Assembly (NCBI RefSeq): GCF_002563895.1
Contig: NZ_PDJB01000001.1
Coordinates: 4,013,501-4,077,500 of the forward strand
Source of the DNA: Pseudomonas lurida
Lineage (GTDB): Bacteria; Pseudomonadota; Gammaproteobacteria; Pseudomonadales; Pseudomonadaceae
Length of the DNA stretch: 64,000 nucleotides
Reading direction: 5' to 3'
The first letter of the stretch is position 1, and each line of letters opens with the position of its first letter. Both the position numbers and the translations under genes were made by a program. This document shows, one piece after another, positions 51,613-62,600 of the stretch. The notes under the pieces were generated by a model, which made no database searches, was not told where the DNA came from, and was given only the letters and a program-made list of their open reading frames with translations.

Positions 51613-53253
51613 ATGCGCGATTACGACTCGGCAGTGACATCTTTCAATTATCGACAGCTGGCCGCACAGGACTTGCACGGCGAGCTGGGGGCCATGAACG
51701 CCTGCATCGAATGCTGCGACCGACACGCCCTGGGTGATGCCGTGGCGTTGTACTGCGAAACGCAGGATGGCCGCGCCACGCGCTACACGTTCAGCGAACT
51801 GCAGGCCCACGCTGCGCGCTTCGGCAACTTCCTACGCGAGCAAGGGGTCAAGCCGGGAGAGCGTGTAGCGGGCCTGATGCCACGCACGGTTGAACTGTTG
51901 ATTGCCATTTTGGGGACCTGGCGCATCGGCGCGGTCTACCAACCGCTCTTCACCGCATTCGGCCCCAAGGCGATCGAGCAGCGCCTGGGTTGCTCCGAGG
52001 CGCGCTGGGTGGTGACCGATGCCCATAATCGCCCCAAGCTGGACGACGTCATCGACTGCCCACGCATCATCGTGACCGGCGCTGACCCACGCAACCCGGA
52101 CGATTACGACTTCTGGACCGCCCTGGATCGTCAACAAGCCGATTGTGCGCCTGAGTTGCTGGACGCCAGTGCGCCGTTCCTGCTGATGTGCACGTCAGGC
52201 ACCACGGGGCCGGCCAAGCCATTGGAAGTGCCATTAAGCGCCATCCTGGCCTTCAAGGGCTATATGCGTGATTCGATTGACCTGCGAGAGGACGACCATT
52301 TCTGGAACCTCGCCGACCCCGGCTGGGCCTATGGTTTGTATTACGCGGTGACCGGCCCGCTGGCATGTGGCCGTGCCACGCTGTTCTATGACGGCCCTTT
52401 CGCGGTGGACAGTACGTGCCGGATCATTGCCAAGTATGCGATCACCAACCTGGCCGGATCGCCGACCGCCTACCGCCTGCTGATCGCGGCGGGGGCTGCG
52501 TTCGCCGACACCGTACGCGGTCACCTGCGCGTCATCAGCAGTGCCGGCGAACCCCTCAACCCGCAGGTCATCCGTTGGTTTGCCGAGGAACTCGGCGTGG
52601 TCATCCACGACCATTATGGCCAGACTGAAATCGGCATGGTGCTGTGCAACCACCACGGCCTGCGTCACCCGGTACGTGAGGGCTCAGCCGGTTATGCGGT
52701 TGCGGGGTACCGGATTGTCGTGCTGGATGAAGCTCATCGGGAACTGCCACCTGGCCGGCCAGGCGTGTTGGCGGTGGATCGCGAGCGCTCGCCCCTGTGC
52801 TGGTTCGACGGCTACCTGGGGATGCCTACCCAGGCGTTTGTCGACCGTTATTATCTGAGCGGCGATATCGTGGAGCTCAATGACGACGGCAGTATCAGCT
52901 TCGTGGGCCGTAACGACGACGTGATCACCACCTCCGGCTATCGCGTCGGACCTTTCGATGTGGAAAGTGCGCTGATCGAACACCCTGCGGTGGTTGAAGC
53001 AGCGGTGATTGGTAAACCGGACCCGCAACGCACTGAGTTGATCAAGGCGTTTATCGTACTGAGCGGTCAATACCTACCAAGCACCGAGTTGGCGGAAGTC
53101 CTGCGCCTGCATGTCCGGCAGCGCCTGGCCGCACACGCGTACCCGAGGGAAATCGAGTTCGTCGAACACCTACCCAAGACACCCAGTGGCAAATTGCAGC
53201 GGTTCATTCTGCGCAACCAGGAAATCGCAAAGCAGCAGGCGTTCGACACATGA
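51613..53253 (+). CDS. acsA: Acyl-CoA synthetase AcsA of the nitrile pathway
   Basis: This 546-residue ANL-superfamily ligase has the P-loop MCTSGTTGPAKPLEVP, the ATP-binding HDHYGQTEIGM, the hinge YYLSGDIVELNDDGSISFVGRNDDVI, and the C-terminal catalytic Lys in KTPSGKLQR. It activates the carboxylic acid released by the amidase to its CoA thioester. It is the last gene of the pathway, as in B23. It follows the chemoreceptor-like gene by 69 bp, probably in the same transcript. Confidence 0.93.
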   Translation: MRDYDSAVTSFNYRQLAAQDLHGELGAMNACIECCDRHALGDAVALYCETQDGRATRYTFSELQAHAARFGNFLREQGVKPGERVAGLMPRTVELLIAILGTWRIGAVYQPLFTAFGPKAIEQRLGCSEARWVVTDAHNRPKLDDVIDCPRIIVTGADPRNPDDYDFWTALDRQQADCAPELLDASAPFLLMCTSGTTGPAKPLEVPLSAILAFKGYMRDSIDLREDDHFWNLADPGWAYGLYYAVTGPLACGRATLFYDGPFAVDSTCRIIAKYAITNLAGSPTAYRLLIAAGAAFADTVRGHLRVISSAGEPLNPQVIRWFAEELGVVIHDHYGQTEIGMVLCNHHGLRHPVREGSAGYAVAGYRIVVLDEAHRELPPGRPGVLAVDRERSPLCWFDGYLGMPTQAFVDRYYLSGDIVELNDDGSISFVGRNDDVITTSGYRVGPFDVESALIEHPAVVEAAVIGKPDPQRTELIKAFIVLSGQYLPSTELAEVLRLHVRQRLAAHAYPREIEFVEHLPKTPSGKLQRFILRNQEIAKQQAFDT

Positions 53254-53275
53254 CCCAAGGCCGGGGCCGTCGGCC

Positions 53276-53875
53276 GTGGTCGCGTGTGCGCAACACAGCG
53301 TACGTGTTGTGCTGAGTCGCTCGGAATTCCAGCGCAGAGCCCTGGAGTTGTTCCAGGAGCGCAGTTTCAGCCAGGTCAGCATGCGTGAACTGGCGGCGCA
53401 TATCGGCATCACTCCGGGCGCGATTTATCACCACGTGGAAAGCAAGGAAGCACTGCTTTTCGAGTGGCTGATGGAGCTGTATCAGACGTTGTTGTCGCAC
53501 GTCGAGCTGATCAAGAAGCGAAGACTGACGCCCGCGCAACGTCTGACAAAACTGATCGAAGGCCACCTTCGATTGCATGAACACATGGCCGGGCAGTTCA
53601 AGCTGGCCGTCATGGACACCGGCTGCCTGAACGCGCCGATGGAAGCACGTGTACGGCGATTGAGGGACGCTTATGAGTCAGAAATACTGAGCCTGGTGGG
53701 GCAGCTATGTCATCAGCCTGGTGGCCCCTTGCGCGAAGGTGCACTGCAGGCCATCGTGCCCATGCTGAACAGCCTGCCAGCATGGCTGAGCCCGATGATG
53801 GACAAAGCCCAGCGCCGGGTCATCGCCCAGGCCATCGTCAATGCGGTCGTCCAGGCGATAAAGGCCCTGCCGTGA
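53276..53875 (+). CDS. TetR-family transcriptional regulator
   Basis: This regulator of about 199 residues has an N-terminal TetR helix-turn-helix (EFQRRALELFQERSFSQVSMRELAAHIGITPGAIYHHVESKEAL, in parts; GAIYHHxxSKE is diagnostic) and a variable helical ligand domain. The start is uncertain: no ATG lies in frame near the domain, so GTG 53276 is chosen, with GTG 53309 as the alternative. The ATG at 53250 is in another frame and stops after 21 codons. It begins 22 bp after acsA and may control acsA or a nearby pathway. Confidence 0.8.
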   Translation: MVACAQHSVRVVLSRSEFQRRALELFQERSFSQVSMRELAAHIGITPGAIYHHVESKEALLFEWLMELYQTLLSHVELIKKRRLTPAQRLTKLIEGHLRLHEHMAGQFKLAVMDTGCLNAPMEARVRRLRDAYESEILSLVGQLCHQPGGPLREGALQAIVPMLNSLPAWLSPMMDKAQRRVIAQAIVNAVVQAIKALP

Positions 53876-53938
53876 GCCAGGTAAGCAATGCGCCTGGACA
53901 GGGCCCGGTAATCAGGCCACCGCCCGGATCCGAGGTCC

Positions 53939-54421
53939 TCAGATACTCAGGAGCTCGGCCACTGGAAAACGGTGGGTGGTCTTCATTTCTCGCAGTGAAA
54001 GGTTCGAGCGGATACTCAATACGCCCGGGAGCTTTCTCAGCACTTTTTCCACGAATCTGCTGTAGCTGTCCAAATCTCTTGCGACGACTTGAAGTAAAAA
54101 ATCCGCTTCGCCAGTTGTATTGTGACAACTGAGCACCTGCGGCGCCGACGCTATGATTTTCTCAAATTTTTCCGTGGCTTCTTCACTGTGATCGCTGCAG
54201 GAAATCTGCACGAACGCCATCACCCCCAGGCCCAGTTTCCGGCGATTCAGGATGGCTTGATACCCCTCGATCACACCGCATTCTTCCAGGCGTTTCTGCT
54301 TGCGCCAGCAAGACGCTTCGCTGAGGGAAAGTTGCTCCGCCAACTTGACGTTCGAGAGTCGCCCATCTCGCTGCAGTCGCTCCGATATTGCAATATCCAC
54401 CTTATCCAGACGCTCAAGCAT
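53939..54421 (-). CDS. Lrp/AsnC-family transcriptional regulator
   Basis: This 160-residue feast/famine regulator has an N-terminal HTH (LDKVDIAISERLQRDGRLSNVKLAEQLSLSEASCWRKQKRLEE, in parts) and a C-terminal RAM domain (FVQISCSDHSEEATEKFEK, LSCHNTTGEADFLLQVVARDLDSY). AAAGGAT lies six bases before ATG 54421. It is divergent from a zinc alcohol dehydrogenase across 184 bp, so the pair probably forms a regulator-target unit. Confidence 0.92.
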   Translation of the reverse strand: MLERLDKVDIAISERLQRDGRLSNVKLAEQLSLSEASCWRKQKRLEECGVIEGYQAILNRRKLGLGVMAFVQISCSDHSEEATEKFEKIIASAPQVLSCHNTTGEADFLLQVVARDLDSYSRFVEKVLRKLPGVLSIRSNLSLREMKTTHRFPVAELLSI

Positions 54422-54605
54422 GGTTGATCCTTTCAATTATGTAGGAGCTCACGAAGATTAATTTCATTCATTGCCCACTATCAACCGCAATCTGAAAAGC
54501 AATTTCAAGGCATTCGCACATAATGGATCAGCACTGATTCGAGCCGCCACGCACCTGAAACCCATCGAATACAGCGTCGTGTCCATCCAAGCAGAGGTGA
54601 CTTTC

Positions 54606-55646
54606 ATGAAAGCAGTTGTCTACGAAGCCTTTTCCCAACCGCCGCGCCTGATGAACGTCGAAGACCCGACGCCGGAGCGTCACGGCGTGGTCATACAGGT
54701 GCGGGGCACGGGGGTCTGCCGCAGCGACTGGCACGGCTGGAAGGGGCATGATCCGGACATCCAACTGCCGCATGTTCCCGGGCATGAGCTTGCCGGCATC
54801 GTGACGGCGGTTGGCAGGGATATCACCCGGTGGAAGGTCGGCGACCGTGTAACGGTGCCTTTTGTCGGCGGGTGTGGCGCCTGTCCCGAGTGCAACAGCG
54901 GTAACCAGCAAGTCTGCAATACGCAGTTTCAACCGGGCTTCACTCATTGGGGGTCGTTTGCGGAGTACGTCGGCATACACCAGGCCGACCTGAACGTCGT
55001 CGCACTCCCGCAGAGCATGGACTTCGCGACTGCTGCGAGCCTGGGCTGCCGCTTCGCCACTTCATTCCGCGCCGTCGTTGACCAAGGCAACGTCAGCGCC
55101 GGACAGTGGGTCGCGGTGCATGGCTGCGGAGGCGTGGGCCTGTCCGCCGTGATGATCGCCCAGGCCCTCGGCGCCAATGTCATCGCCATCGATATTTCGC
55201 CGGAAAAACTCGAACTGGCACGCGCGCTCGGCGCCGTTGCAACCGTGAACGCACACAGCGTTGCGGACGTCACCGAAGCCGTGCTGGAAATCACCCAGGG
55301 GGGCGCCCACGTATCGCTGGATGCATTGGGCCATCCCACCACGTGCTTCAACTCCATCAACAACCTGCGCCGTCGAGGCAAGCACGTCCAGGTAGGCCTG
55401 ATGCTCGCGGACCACGCCACGCCGGCGATCCCCATGGGCAAGGTCATCGCGCACGAGCTTGAGATCTACGGCAGCCACGGCATGCAAGCACATCGTTATG
55501 ACGCCATGATCCAGATGATCACCTCGGGAAAACTGGCGCCGGAAAAACTCGTGGGTAAAACCATCAGCCTGGCGCAGTCCATCGACGCGTTGATGAACAT
55601 GGACCGCTTCGAGACCGCTGGCGTAACCGTCGTGACCGAGTTCTAG
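54606..55646 (+). CDS. Zinc-dependent alcohol dehydrogenase family enzyme
   Basis: This 346-residue medium-chain dehydrogenase has its catalytic zinc ligands in GVCRSDWHG (Cys) and PGHELAGIV (His-Glu), and the structural zinc in the four Cys of [17 protein letters not shown]. The NAD(P)-binding Rossmann motif is [15 protein letters not shown], with [11 protein letters not shown] after it. The start is ATG 54606 with AGAGGTG upstream. It is divergent from an Lrp regulator. The substrate is unknown; an aromatic or amino-acid-derived alcohol is possible. Confidence 0.92.
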   Translation: MKAVVYEAFSQPPRLMNVEDPTPERHGVVIQVRGTGVCRSDWHGWKGHDPDIQLPHVPGHELAGIVTAVGRDITRWKVGDRVTVPFVGGCGACPECNSGNQQVCNTQFQPGFTHWGSFAEYVGIHQADLNVVALPQSMDFATAASLGCRFATSFRAVVDQGNVSAGQWVAVHGCGGVGLSAVMIAQALGANVIAIDISPEKLELARALGAVATVNAHSVADVTEAVLEITQGGAHVSLDALGHPTTCFNSINNLRRRGKHVQVGLMLADHATPAIPMGKVIAHELEIYGSHGMQAHRYDAMIQMITSGKLAPEKLVGKTISLAQSIDALMNMDRFETAGVTVVTEF

Positions 55647-55816
55647 AGCACACAGGACGCAACCGTACAACCGGCTGGCGGAGTGACCCTGTCCCTCACC
55701 GTGGCCGTGAATATTTCATCGTCTTATCTTTAAAGATGTTGGCAGGCGTGCCGATAATCGAAAAAGCCTACCGGGTGGCTGCAGGTTGTTTTGGGCGATG
55801 AGCAAGGAACACGAAA

Positions 55817-57352
55817 ATGATGTCTTTTCGTATGGGCGCCCTCAAAGCATCCGACGTGACCCTGTGCGTTCTCGTGTGCCTGGCTGGGGTGGCCATCACG
55901 ACCTTGGTACTGATACTTTTCGTCGGGTCGGAGCAGCGCACCGTTAGCGTTGCGTTTCAACGGGAAGTTGACGAACGATTCAGTCGCCTGCAGCGACGCT
56001 TTACTTTCCAGGACTTGAAATTGGACACCGTCAGGCGTTTCTTCATCAACGCCGACGATGTCACGGAAAAGGAGTTCATGGGGTTCGTCACGCCTCTCGT
56101 CGAAGAGGGTGAAACCTACGGCTGGGTACCGAGGATTCTCGAGCAGGATCTACAAGCGTTTCGCAATAAAGCGCTACTCAATGGTGCGAGTGACTTTTCG
56201 TACCATGAGATTGACCCCATGACCCAGACCGAAGCCCCCCTCTCCAGCCGTCCGGAGCACATGGTCTTGCTCTACTTGTCCAAGCGCGATGACGTGAAGA
56301 TAACACCCGGCATGGATGTACTCGCCCGCCCGGATCGCGAGGCCTTGTTGAGAAAGGCACGGGAAACACATCGAATGGTCGTGTCCGAACCCTTGAAAAT
56401 GACCAGTGGCCAGACCGGGGTTTTCTTTGTCGCGCCTGTATTCAAGGAACCCTCGGAGGCCTCACTGGACGATGATGGTTTGCAGGGGTTCATCGTCTCG
56501 ACGATACGCTTGGCGTCCTTGATGGAACATGGCATTCCGTTACCCAGTCTGCAACGCCTGAACGTGACCCTGTCATTGATCGACACACCGCGTCAGAACG
56601 ACATTTTTTATCAGAGCTTATCGCCGGCCGCCCCTTCGGCGCTTTACGCTCAACGCGTGTTGAAAGTAGCCGACCAGCACTACTCGATGCAGTTTCGCCC
56701 AAGCTCGACATTTTTGAGCTCTAACAGCCACGCAGCGTTTGTCATTCTGATCGTCGCGTTCGGAACAGGATTGACGCTGCTGATGACGTTCATGGTGTAC
56801 ATGCTGATCACACAGCGTGCGCGCGCGCTTTCTCTGGTTGATGAGCGCACGCAAGACTTGCGCTTATTGAACATTACCGACCACCTGACGGGCGTGTATA
56901 ACCGCCGGCACTTCGAAGCGTTGATGGAGCGCCTGCTCGTTGAGGCCGACGCGCAACGCAGCCCCTTATCGCTGATCATGTTCGACGTCGATCACTTCAA
57001 ACGCATCAACGACCTCAAGGGGCATCAGTGTGGTGATAACGTGCTGAAGTCATTGTGCGTACGACTACGTTCGGCAATACGCAAAACCGATCTTCTGTGC
57101 AGGACGGGTGGGGAAGAGTTTGCATTGATCTGCCCTGGAAGCGACCTGAACGATACGAAACTGTTGGCAGAAAAGCTCCGATCCCTCGTAAGCGCCCTCC
57201 CCTTTGAGGAGGCCGGTCAAGTAACGTGCAGCTTCGGCGTCGCGACGTGGAGTCCATCGGAATCATTTGACGCTCTCGTTCGGCGTGCGGACAGCGCCAT
57301 GTACAGCGCTAAATCAAATGGTCGTGACCAAGTCCAACTCGCCGATAGATAA
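55817..57352 (+). CDS. CHASE-GGDEF diguanylate cyclase
   Basis: This 511-residue membrane protein has TM1 at about 15-37, a periplasmic CHASE sensor at about 50-250 (VRRFFINADDVTEKEFMGFV, YGWVPRI), TM2 at about 307-330 and the GGDEF domain from about 350. The active site is GGEEF (431-435), which is catalytically competent, and the inhibitory I-site RKTD (422-425) lies five residues upstream, so product feedback by cyclic di-GMP is expected. DHLTGVYNRR and FDVDHFKRIND are further family motifs. It lies alone, convergent with mlaA. CHASE domains often bind small plant- or amino-acid-like signals. Confidence 0.92.
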   Translation: MMSFRMGALKASDVTLCVLVCLAGVAITTLVLILFVGSEQRTVSVAFQREVDERFSRLQRRFTFQDLKLDTVRRFFINADDVTEKEFMGFVTPLVEEGETYGWVPRILEQDLQAFRNKALLNGASDFSYHEIDPMTQTEAPLSSRPEHMVLLYLSKRDDVKITPGMDVLARPDREALLRKARETHRMVVSEPLKMTSGQTGVFFVAPVFKEPSEASLDDDGLQGFIVSTIRLASLMEHGIPLPSLQRLNVTLSLIDTPRQNDIFYQSLSPAAPSALYAQRVLKVADQHYSMQFRPSSTFLSSNSHAAFVILIVAFGTGLTLLMTFMVYMLITQRARALSLVDERTQDLRLLNITDHLTGVYNRRHFEALMERLLVEADAQRSPLSLIMFDVDHFKRINDLKGHQCGDNVLKSLCVRLRSAIRKTDLLCRTGGEEFALICPGSDLNDTKLLAEKLRSLVSALPFEEAGQVTCSFGVATWSPSESFDALVRRADSAMYSAKSNGRDQVQLADR

Positions 57353-57373
57353 CGTACCGAACGCAGGGGCGCG

Positions 57374-57401
57374 GCCCATCAGCGCCGAGCCGTTGATGGG
57401 C
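57374..57401. terminator. Stem-loop between convergent genes
   Basis: GCCCATCA (57374-57381) and TGATGGGC (57394-57401) form a perfect 8 bp stem with a 12-base loop in the 99 bp between the cyclase stop and the mlaA stop. Being palindromic, it could serve both genes, but there is no T-run. Confidence 0.45.
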
Positions 57402-57451
57402 GGCTGTAGTGGGCAGATCTCATGCCTGAACATGCTGCCGTCGCGCGCCGG

Positions 57452-58153
57452 TCAAAAGTCATCCTTTACGGTTGCGCCGTTGATCTTGAACGCTCGGCTT
57501 TGCAGATAGGCACTTCGAATAAACGTGTATTTATCGCCGGTCATGAGCTTTTCGGCTGTCAGGTATTGAGCCCGTCCGTCGATCACGCCCAGGCCGTACA
57601 GGCTATTACGCGTAGGCACGTCGCCAATGTAGCGAACCGGATTGGCGTAGGCATCGGGAAGGATGGCTGGCGCATCGCGCAGTGTACTTGGCCCCAGGAA
57701 CGGCAGCACCAGGTAAGGCCCGCTATTGACCCCCCAGTAACCGAGAGTTTGCCCGAAATCTTCGTCACTGCGCTGTAGCCCCATGGGGGTCGCGACATCG
57801 ATCAACCCCACCAGGCCAATCGTGCTGTTGAGCAAAAAGCGGCTTGTGTCGACGCCAGCACTGTGGAACTTCGCCTGGAGGACATCGTTAGCCAGGTTTT
57901 TGACCTCCCCCAGGTTGTTGAACACATTATGAATGCCGTCCTGGACAACACCGGGCGTGATGAATTGATAGCCCTGGGCGAGGGGTTTCATTGCATAGGT
58001 ATCCAGTACGTCATTGAATGCGAAGATCGGTCGGTTAACACCTTCCCATGGGTCCGCGTCGGAATTCGCAAGGCACAGCGGTGACATCATGATGAAACAG
58101 GCGCAGCCCAGCACTTGGACGCAACCGCTTAAAGTGGAACGAAAAGCACACAT
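57452..58153 (-). CDS. mlaA: MlaA (VacJ) outer-membrane lipid-asymmetry protein
   Basis: This 233-residue protein has the MlaA core DPWEGVNRPIFAFNDVLDTYAMKPLAQGYQ, NVFNNLGEVKNLANDVLQAK, GLQRSDEDFGQTLGYWGV and GPYLVLPFLGPSTLRDA (in parts). It removes phospholipids from the outer leaflet and passes them to MlaC. The N-terminus is a signal peptide; a Cys in VLGC may or may not be lipidated, and cleavage after PLCLA is an alternative. No other mla gene is near. In Pseudomonas mlaA is often separate from mlaFEDCB. Confidence 0.9.
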   Translation of the reverse strand: MCAFRSTLSGCVQVLGCACFIMMSPLCLANSDADPWEGVNRPIFAFNDVLDTYAMKPLAQGYQFITPGVVQDGIHNVFNNLGEVKNLANDVLQAKFHSAGVDTSRFLLNSTIGLVGLIDVATPMGLQRSDEDFGQTLGYWGVNSGPYLVLPFLGPSTLRDAPAILPDAYANPVRYIGDVPTRNSLYGLGVIDGRAQYLTAEKLMTGDKYTFIRSAYLQSRAFKINGATVKDDF

Positions 58154-58238
58154 GTTGATTCCCCGTTGAATGAACTAGCCGATTTGATCCGCGCAAGCCG
58201 TTCCATCGCTGCGGTGATGTGTGCGTGTGCCAGCGCCG

Positions 58239-59633
58239 TTAATTCCAACCGCCCCCCAGCACTTTGTACAGCGTGATGCGGTTACTCTGCTCGGTCAGGC
58301 GCAGGGTGATCAGGTCCTGTTGTGCGCTGTAGAGCGAGCGTTGCGCATCCAGGGCTTCGAGGTAGCTTTGGGAGCCGCCCCGATACAAGGCGTCCGAGAG
58401 TTCGAAGCTTTTGCGGCTGGCGTCGGTCAGCGCTTGTTGCGCGGCAATACGGCGATCCAGGGTGCTGCGCACCGCCAGCGCGTCGGCCACTTCGCGGAAT
58501 GCGGTTTGCAGGGTTTGCTGATAGGTCTGCACCTGAATCTCGCGTTCGACTTTGGCCGAATCCAGGGTTGCGCGGTTACTGCCCGCGTCAAAAATCGGTA
58601 CGCTGATGCTCGGGGCAAACGTCCAGGCGCCGCTGCCGGACTTGAACAGGCCGGCCAATGCCGAGCTGGAAGAGCCGGCGTTGGCGGTCAGGCTGATGCT
58701 CGGGTAAAACGCCGCACGGGCCGCGCCAATATCGATGTTGGCGGACTTGAGTGTGTGTTCGGCCGAGAGCACGTCCGGGCGTTGTTGCAACAGGCTGGAG
58801 GGCAGGCCTGCTGGTATATCCACCAGCACTGACGCCGACTCCAGGCGCGTGCCCGGCAAGAGGGCCTCGGGTAGATCACTGCCCACCAGCAGGCGCAAGG
58901 CATTGCGGTCCTGCAGGATCTGGCTTTCATAGGACGCTACATCGCCCCGTGCCGATTCGACGGTGGTCTGGGCTTGCGCCACTGACAACGCGGAAGAGCC
59001 GCCCAAGGCGTAGCTGCGCTGGGTCAGGTCGTAGGTGGCCAACTGGCTGGTAAGGGTTTCCTGGGCCAGCAGCAGCCGTTCGTTGTCGGCGGCCAAGGTC
59101 AGCCAGGCGGTGGCAACTTCCGCCACCAGGCTGATTTGCGTGCTGCGCCGGGTTTCCGTCAACGCCAAGTAGTCTTCCAGCGCCTCATCGCGCAGGTTGC
59201 GAACCCGGCCGAACACGTCCAGTTCATAGCTGCTCAGCCCCAACTGAGCGCTGTAGTCGTGCGTGGTGACTGCCGTGCCGGTGTTGGACAACGATCCCGG
59301 CGTACGGCTATGAGTGCCGCTGACGCTCGCGTCGACGGTAGGAAACAGGTCAGCGCGCTTGATGCGGTACTGCGCCCGGGCCTTTTCAACGTTAAGGCTG
59401 GCCAGGCGCAGGTCGCGGTTATTGGCCAGCGCCAATTGCTGCAACTGCGCCAGGCGGCGGTCGGTACAAAATTGCTGCCACTTGATATCAGCCCCAACCT
59501 GTCCTTTGGGCAGGTTGGCCGCCGGCAACCATTGCTCGGAGACGGGGGCCTCAGGGCGTTCGTACTGCGGCGCCAGGTTGACGCAGCCGCCCAGGGCCAT
59601 GGCGGCCAGCAAAGGCCAGTGTGACTTGATCAT
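58239..59633 (-). CDS. Outer-membrane efflux lipoprotein (OprM/NodT family)
   Basis: This 464-residue channel subunit of a tripartite pump has a lipobox LGGC (Cys16), then [18 protein letters not shown], and two repeats of the TolC-type barrel/helix ([31 protein letters not shown] and [31 protein letters not shown], in parts), ending LYKVLGGGW. This is the standard OprM family profile. The start overlaps the RND gene by 4 bp (ATGA), so it is the last gene of the three-gene operon. Confidence 0.93.
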   Translation of the reverse strand: MIKSHWPLLAAMALGGCVNLAPQYERPEAPVSEQWLPAANLPKGQVGADIKWQQFCTDRRLAQLQQLALANNRDLRLASLNVEKARAQYRIKRADLFPTVDASVSGTHSRTPGSLSNTGTAVTTHDYSAQLGLSSYELDVFGRVRNLRDEALEDYLALTETRRSTQISLVAEVATAWLTLAADNERLLLAQETLTSQLATYDLTQRSYALGGSSALSVAQAQTTVESARGDVASYESQILQDRNALRLLVGSDLPEALLPGTRLESASVLVDIPAGLPSSLLQQRPDVLSAEHTLKSANIDIGAARAAFYPSISLTANAGSSSSALAGLFKSGSGAWTFAPSISVPIFDAGSNRATLDSAKVEREIQVQTYQQTLQTAFREVADALAVRSTLDRRIAAQQALTDASRKSFELSDALYRGGSQSYLEALDAQRSLYSAQQDLITLRLTEQSNRITLYKVLGGGWN

Positions 59634-62600
59634 GCATCACCTGTCGGGGCAGATTGACTAGCGCTGCGCACGCGGCCGAAACGACGGCGGATCAGCACGA
59701 AAAACAACGGTACAAAGAAGATCCCCAGCGCCGTGGCGCTGAACATGCCGCCCAGTACCCCCGTACCAATCGCCTGGCGCCCGGCGGAGCCTGCACCGGT
59801 GCTCAAGGCCAGCGGCAATACACCGAACATGAAGGCAAGGGACGTCATCAGGATTGGCCGCAGGCGTTGACGCACCGCGACCAGCGTCGCGTCGATCACG
59901 CTGCTGCCCTGCTCTTGCAAGTGCTTGGCAAACTCAACGATCAGGATCGCGTTTTTTGCAGCCAGGCCCACGGTGGTCAACAGCCCGACCTGGAAATACA
60001 CGTCGTTGCTCAGCCCGGCGACTCGGGTCGCCAGCACCGCACCGATGACCCCCAGGGGCACTACCAGGATCACCGAAAACGGCACCGACCAGCTCTCGTA
60101 GAGCGCGGCCAGACACAGGAATACGAACAGCACGGAAATGCCGTAGAGCAGCGGCGCCTGGGACCCGGATAATCGCAGTTGATAAGACTGCCCGGTCCAC
60201 TCGTAGCCGATACCCTGGGGCAATTGCCGGACAATGGCCTCCACCGCGTCCATCGCATCGCCGGAACTCACCCCTGGCGCCGGGTCGCCCACAATTTCCA
60301 GGGAGGAGTTACCGTTGTAGCGTTCCAGCAGCGGCGAGCCGTAGCCCCAGGCGCTGCTGGCAAAGGACGAGAACGGCACCATTTCATTGTTACTGTTGCG
60401 CACAAACCAATGATCGAGGTCCGCAGCCTGCATGCGCGAGGATGCCTGGCCCTCTACATAGACCTTTTTCACCCGGCCCTGGTTGAGAAAGTCGTTTACA
60501 TAAGTGCCGCCTAACGCCGTCGCCAGGGTGCTGTTGATATCGCTGGTACTCAGGCTCAGGGCCCCGGCCTTGCGGTCGTCAATGCTGACCTTGAGCTGCG
60601 GTGCATCGTCCAGCCCGTTGCTGCGCACGCCCAGCAGGCGGTCATCTTTCCTGGCCAACTCAAGGAACTGTTCGCGGGCGGCCACCAACGCATCATGGCC
60701 CAGGCCACCGAGGTCCTTGAGCTGCAGGTCGAACCCCGAGCTCTGGCCCAGGCCGCGCACGGTCGGCGGCTGCATGACGAACGCATCGGCATCACCGATG
60801 CTGGACAGTGCCAGGGTCGCCCGCTGGGCAATGGCGGCTGCACCCTGACCAGAGCCACCGCGTTCGGACCAATCCTTGAGGCGGATAAACGCCCGAGCGG
60901 TGTTCTGGCTGTTACCGCCCATGCCCAAGCCGCTGATGCTGATCATCGCTTCGACCTCGGGCTGTTGCAGGATGTAGTCCTCAAACTGCTTGATCACCGC
61001 CTGTGTGCGGCTGTCCGTCGCGCCGACCGGCAACTGGATCTGCGCCAACAGAATCCCTTGGTCCTCGTCCGGCAGAAACGAAGTAGCCAGGCTGACGTAA
61101 CCCACCGCCATCACCACCAGCACCACCCCATACAACAGCAGGCTGCGCGCCCAACGCCGCAACACCACGCCCACCCAGCGCTCATAACCGGCGCCGGCGC
61201 GCTCGAAGGTGCGGTTGAACCAGCCAAAGAACCCACGCTGAGCGCCATGCCCCTCGCCATTGCGCGCTTTGAGCAACGACGCGCACAGCGCGGGTGTCAG
61301 GGTCATCGCCACCAACACTGAGAGGACCATGGCCGAGACGATGGTCACGGAGAACTGCCGATAGATGATCCCGGTGGAACCACCGAAAAACGCCATGGGG
61401 ATAAATACCGCACTCAGCACCAGGGTGATGCCGACCAGCGCGCCACTGATTTCACGCATCGATTGACGCGTGGCCGCCACGGGCGACAGCCCTTCGCCCA
61501 TCAGCCGCTCCACGTTTTCCACCACCACGATGGCATCGTCCACAAGCAAGCCAATCGCCAGGACCATGGCAAACATGGTCAAGGTGTTGATCGAGTAGCC
61601 GAACAGCGCCAACACGCCGAACGTGCCCAGCAGCACCACGGGCACGGTAATCGCCGGGATCAGGGTTGCGCGCAGGCTCTGCAGGAACAGGAACATGATC
61701 AACACCACCAGCACGATGGCCTCGCCCAAGGCCTTGACCACCTCCTCGATGGACAAGCTGACAAAGGGCGTGGTGTCGTAGGCAATCACGTTTTTCAGTT
61801 GCATTTGCGCCGGATAGAACGGTTCCATCTCCTTGAGCTTGGCCTTGACCGCGTCGCCTACGTTCAGCGCGTTGGCGCCGGCGGCCAACTGCACGCCCAT
61901 GGCCGCCGCGGGCTTGCCATTGAGGGCTGTGCTGATGTCGTAGCTTTCACTGCCCAGTTCCAGGGTCGCGACATCGCCCAGCAGTACCACGGCACCGTCG
62001 CTGTTGGACTTGACCACGACCTTGCGAAACTCTTCCACGGTCTGCAGTTTGCTGCGGGCGCTGATCGTAGCGTTCAGTTGCTGCCCCTTGATCGCGGGCA
62101 AGGCGCCGAGCTGTCCAGCCGAGACTTCGGTGTTCTGCGCTTCCAGGGCACTGCTGATGTCCGACGGCATCAACGCATACTTTTCCAGCAAGGCGGGGTC
62201 CAGCCAGATGCGCATGGCGTAGCCGGAGCCCAACGTCTGCACATCGCCGACGCCGTCTATCCGGCTGATGGAGTCGAGCAAGGTGGTGGAAATGTAGTCA
62301 CCTATCTGGGTGCCGGTGACACTGGGGTCGTCCGATGCCAGGGCGACAATCATCAAGAAGTCAGAGCCGCCCTTGGTCACGGTCAGGCCTTCGCTTTGTA
62401 CCGACTGCGGCAGCCTCGACTCGGCTTGTTGCAGCTTGTTCTGCACCTGCATCTGGGCAACGTCCGGGTCGGTGCCGGCAGTAAAGGTCAAACTGATGCT
62501 GGCACTGCCTGCCGAGCTGCTGGTGGCCGACATATAGGTCAGGTTATCCAGGCCCTTCATCTGCTGCTCGATGACCTGGGTCACCGAGTCTTCGACGGTC

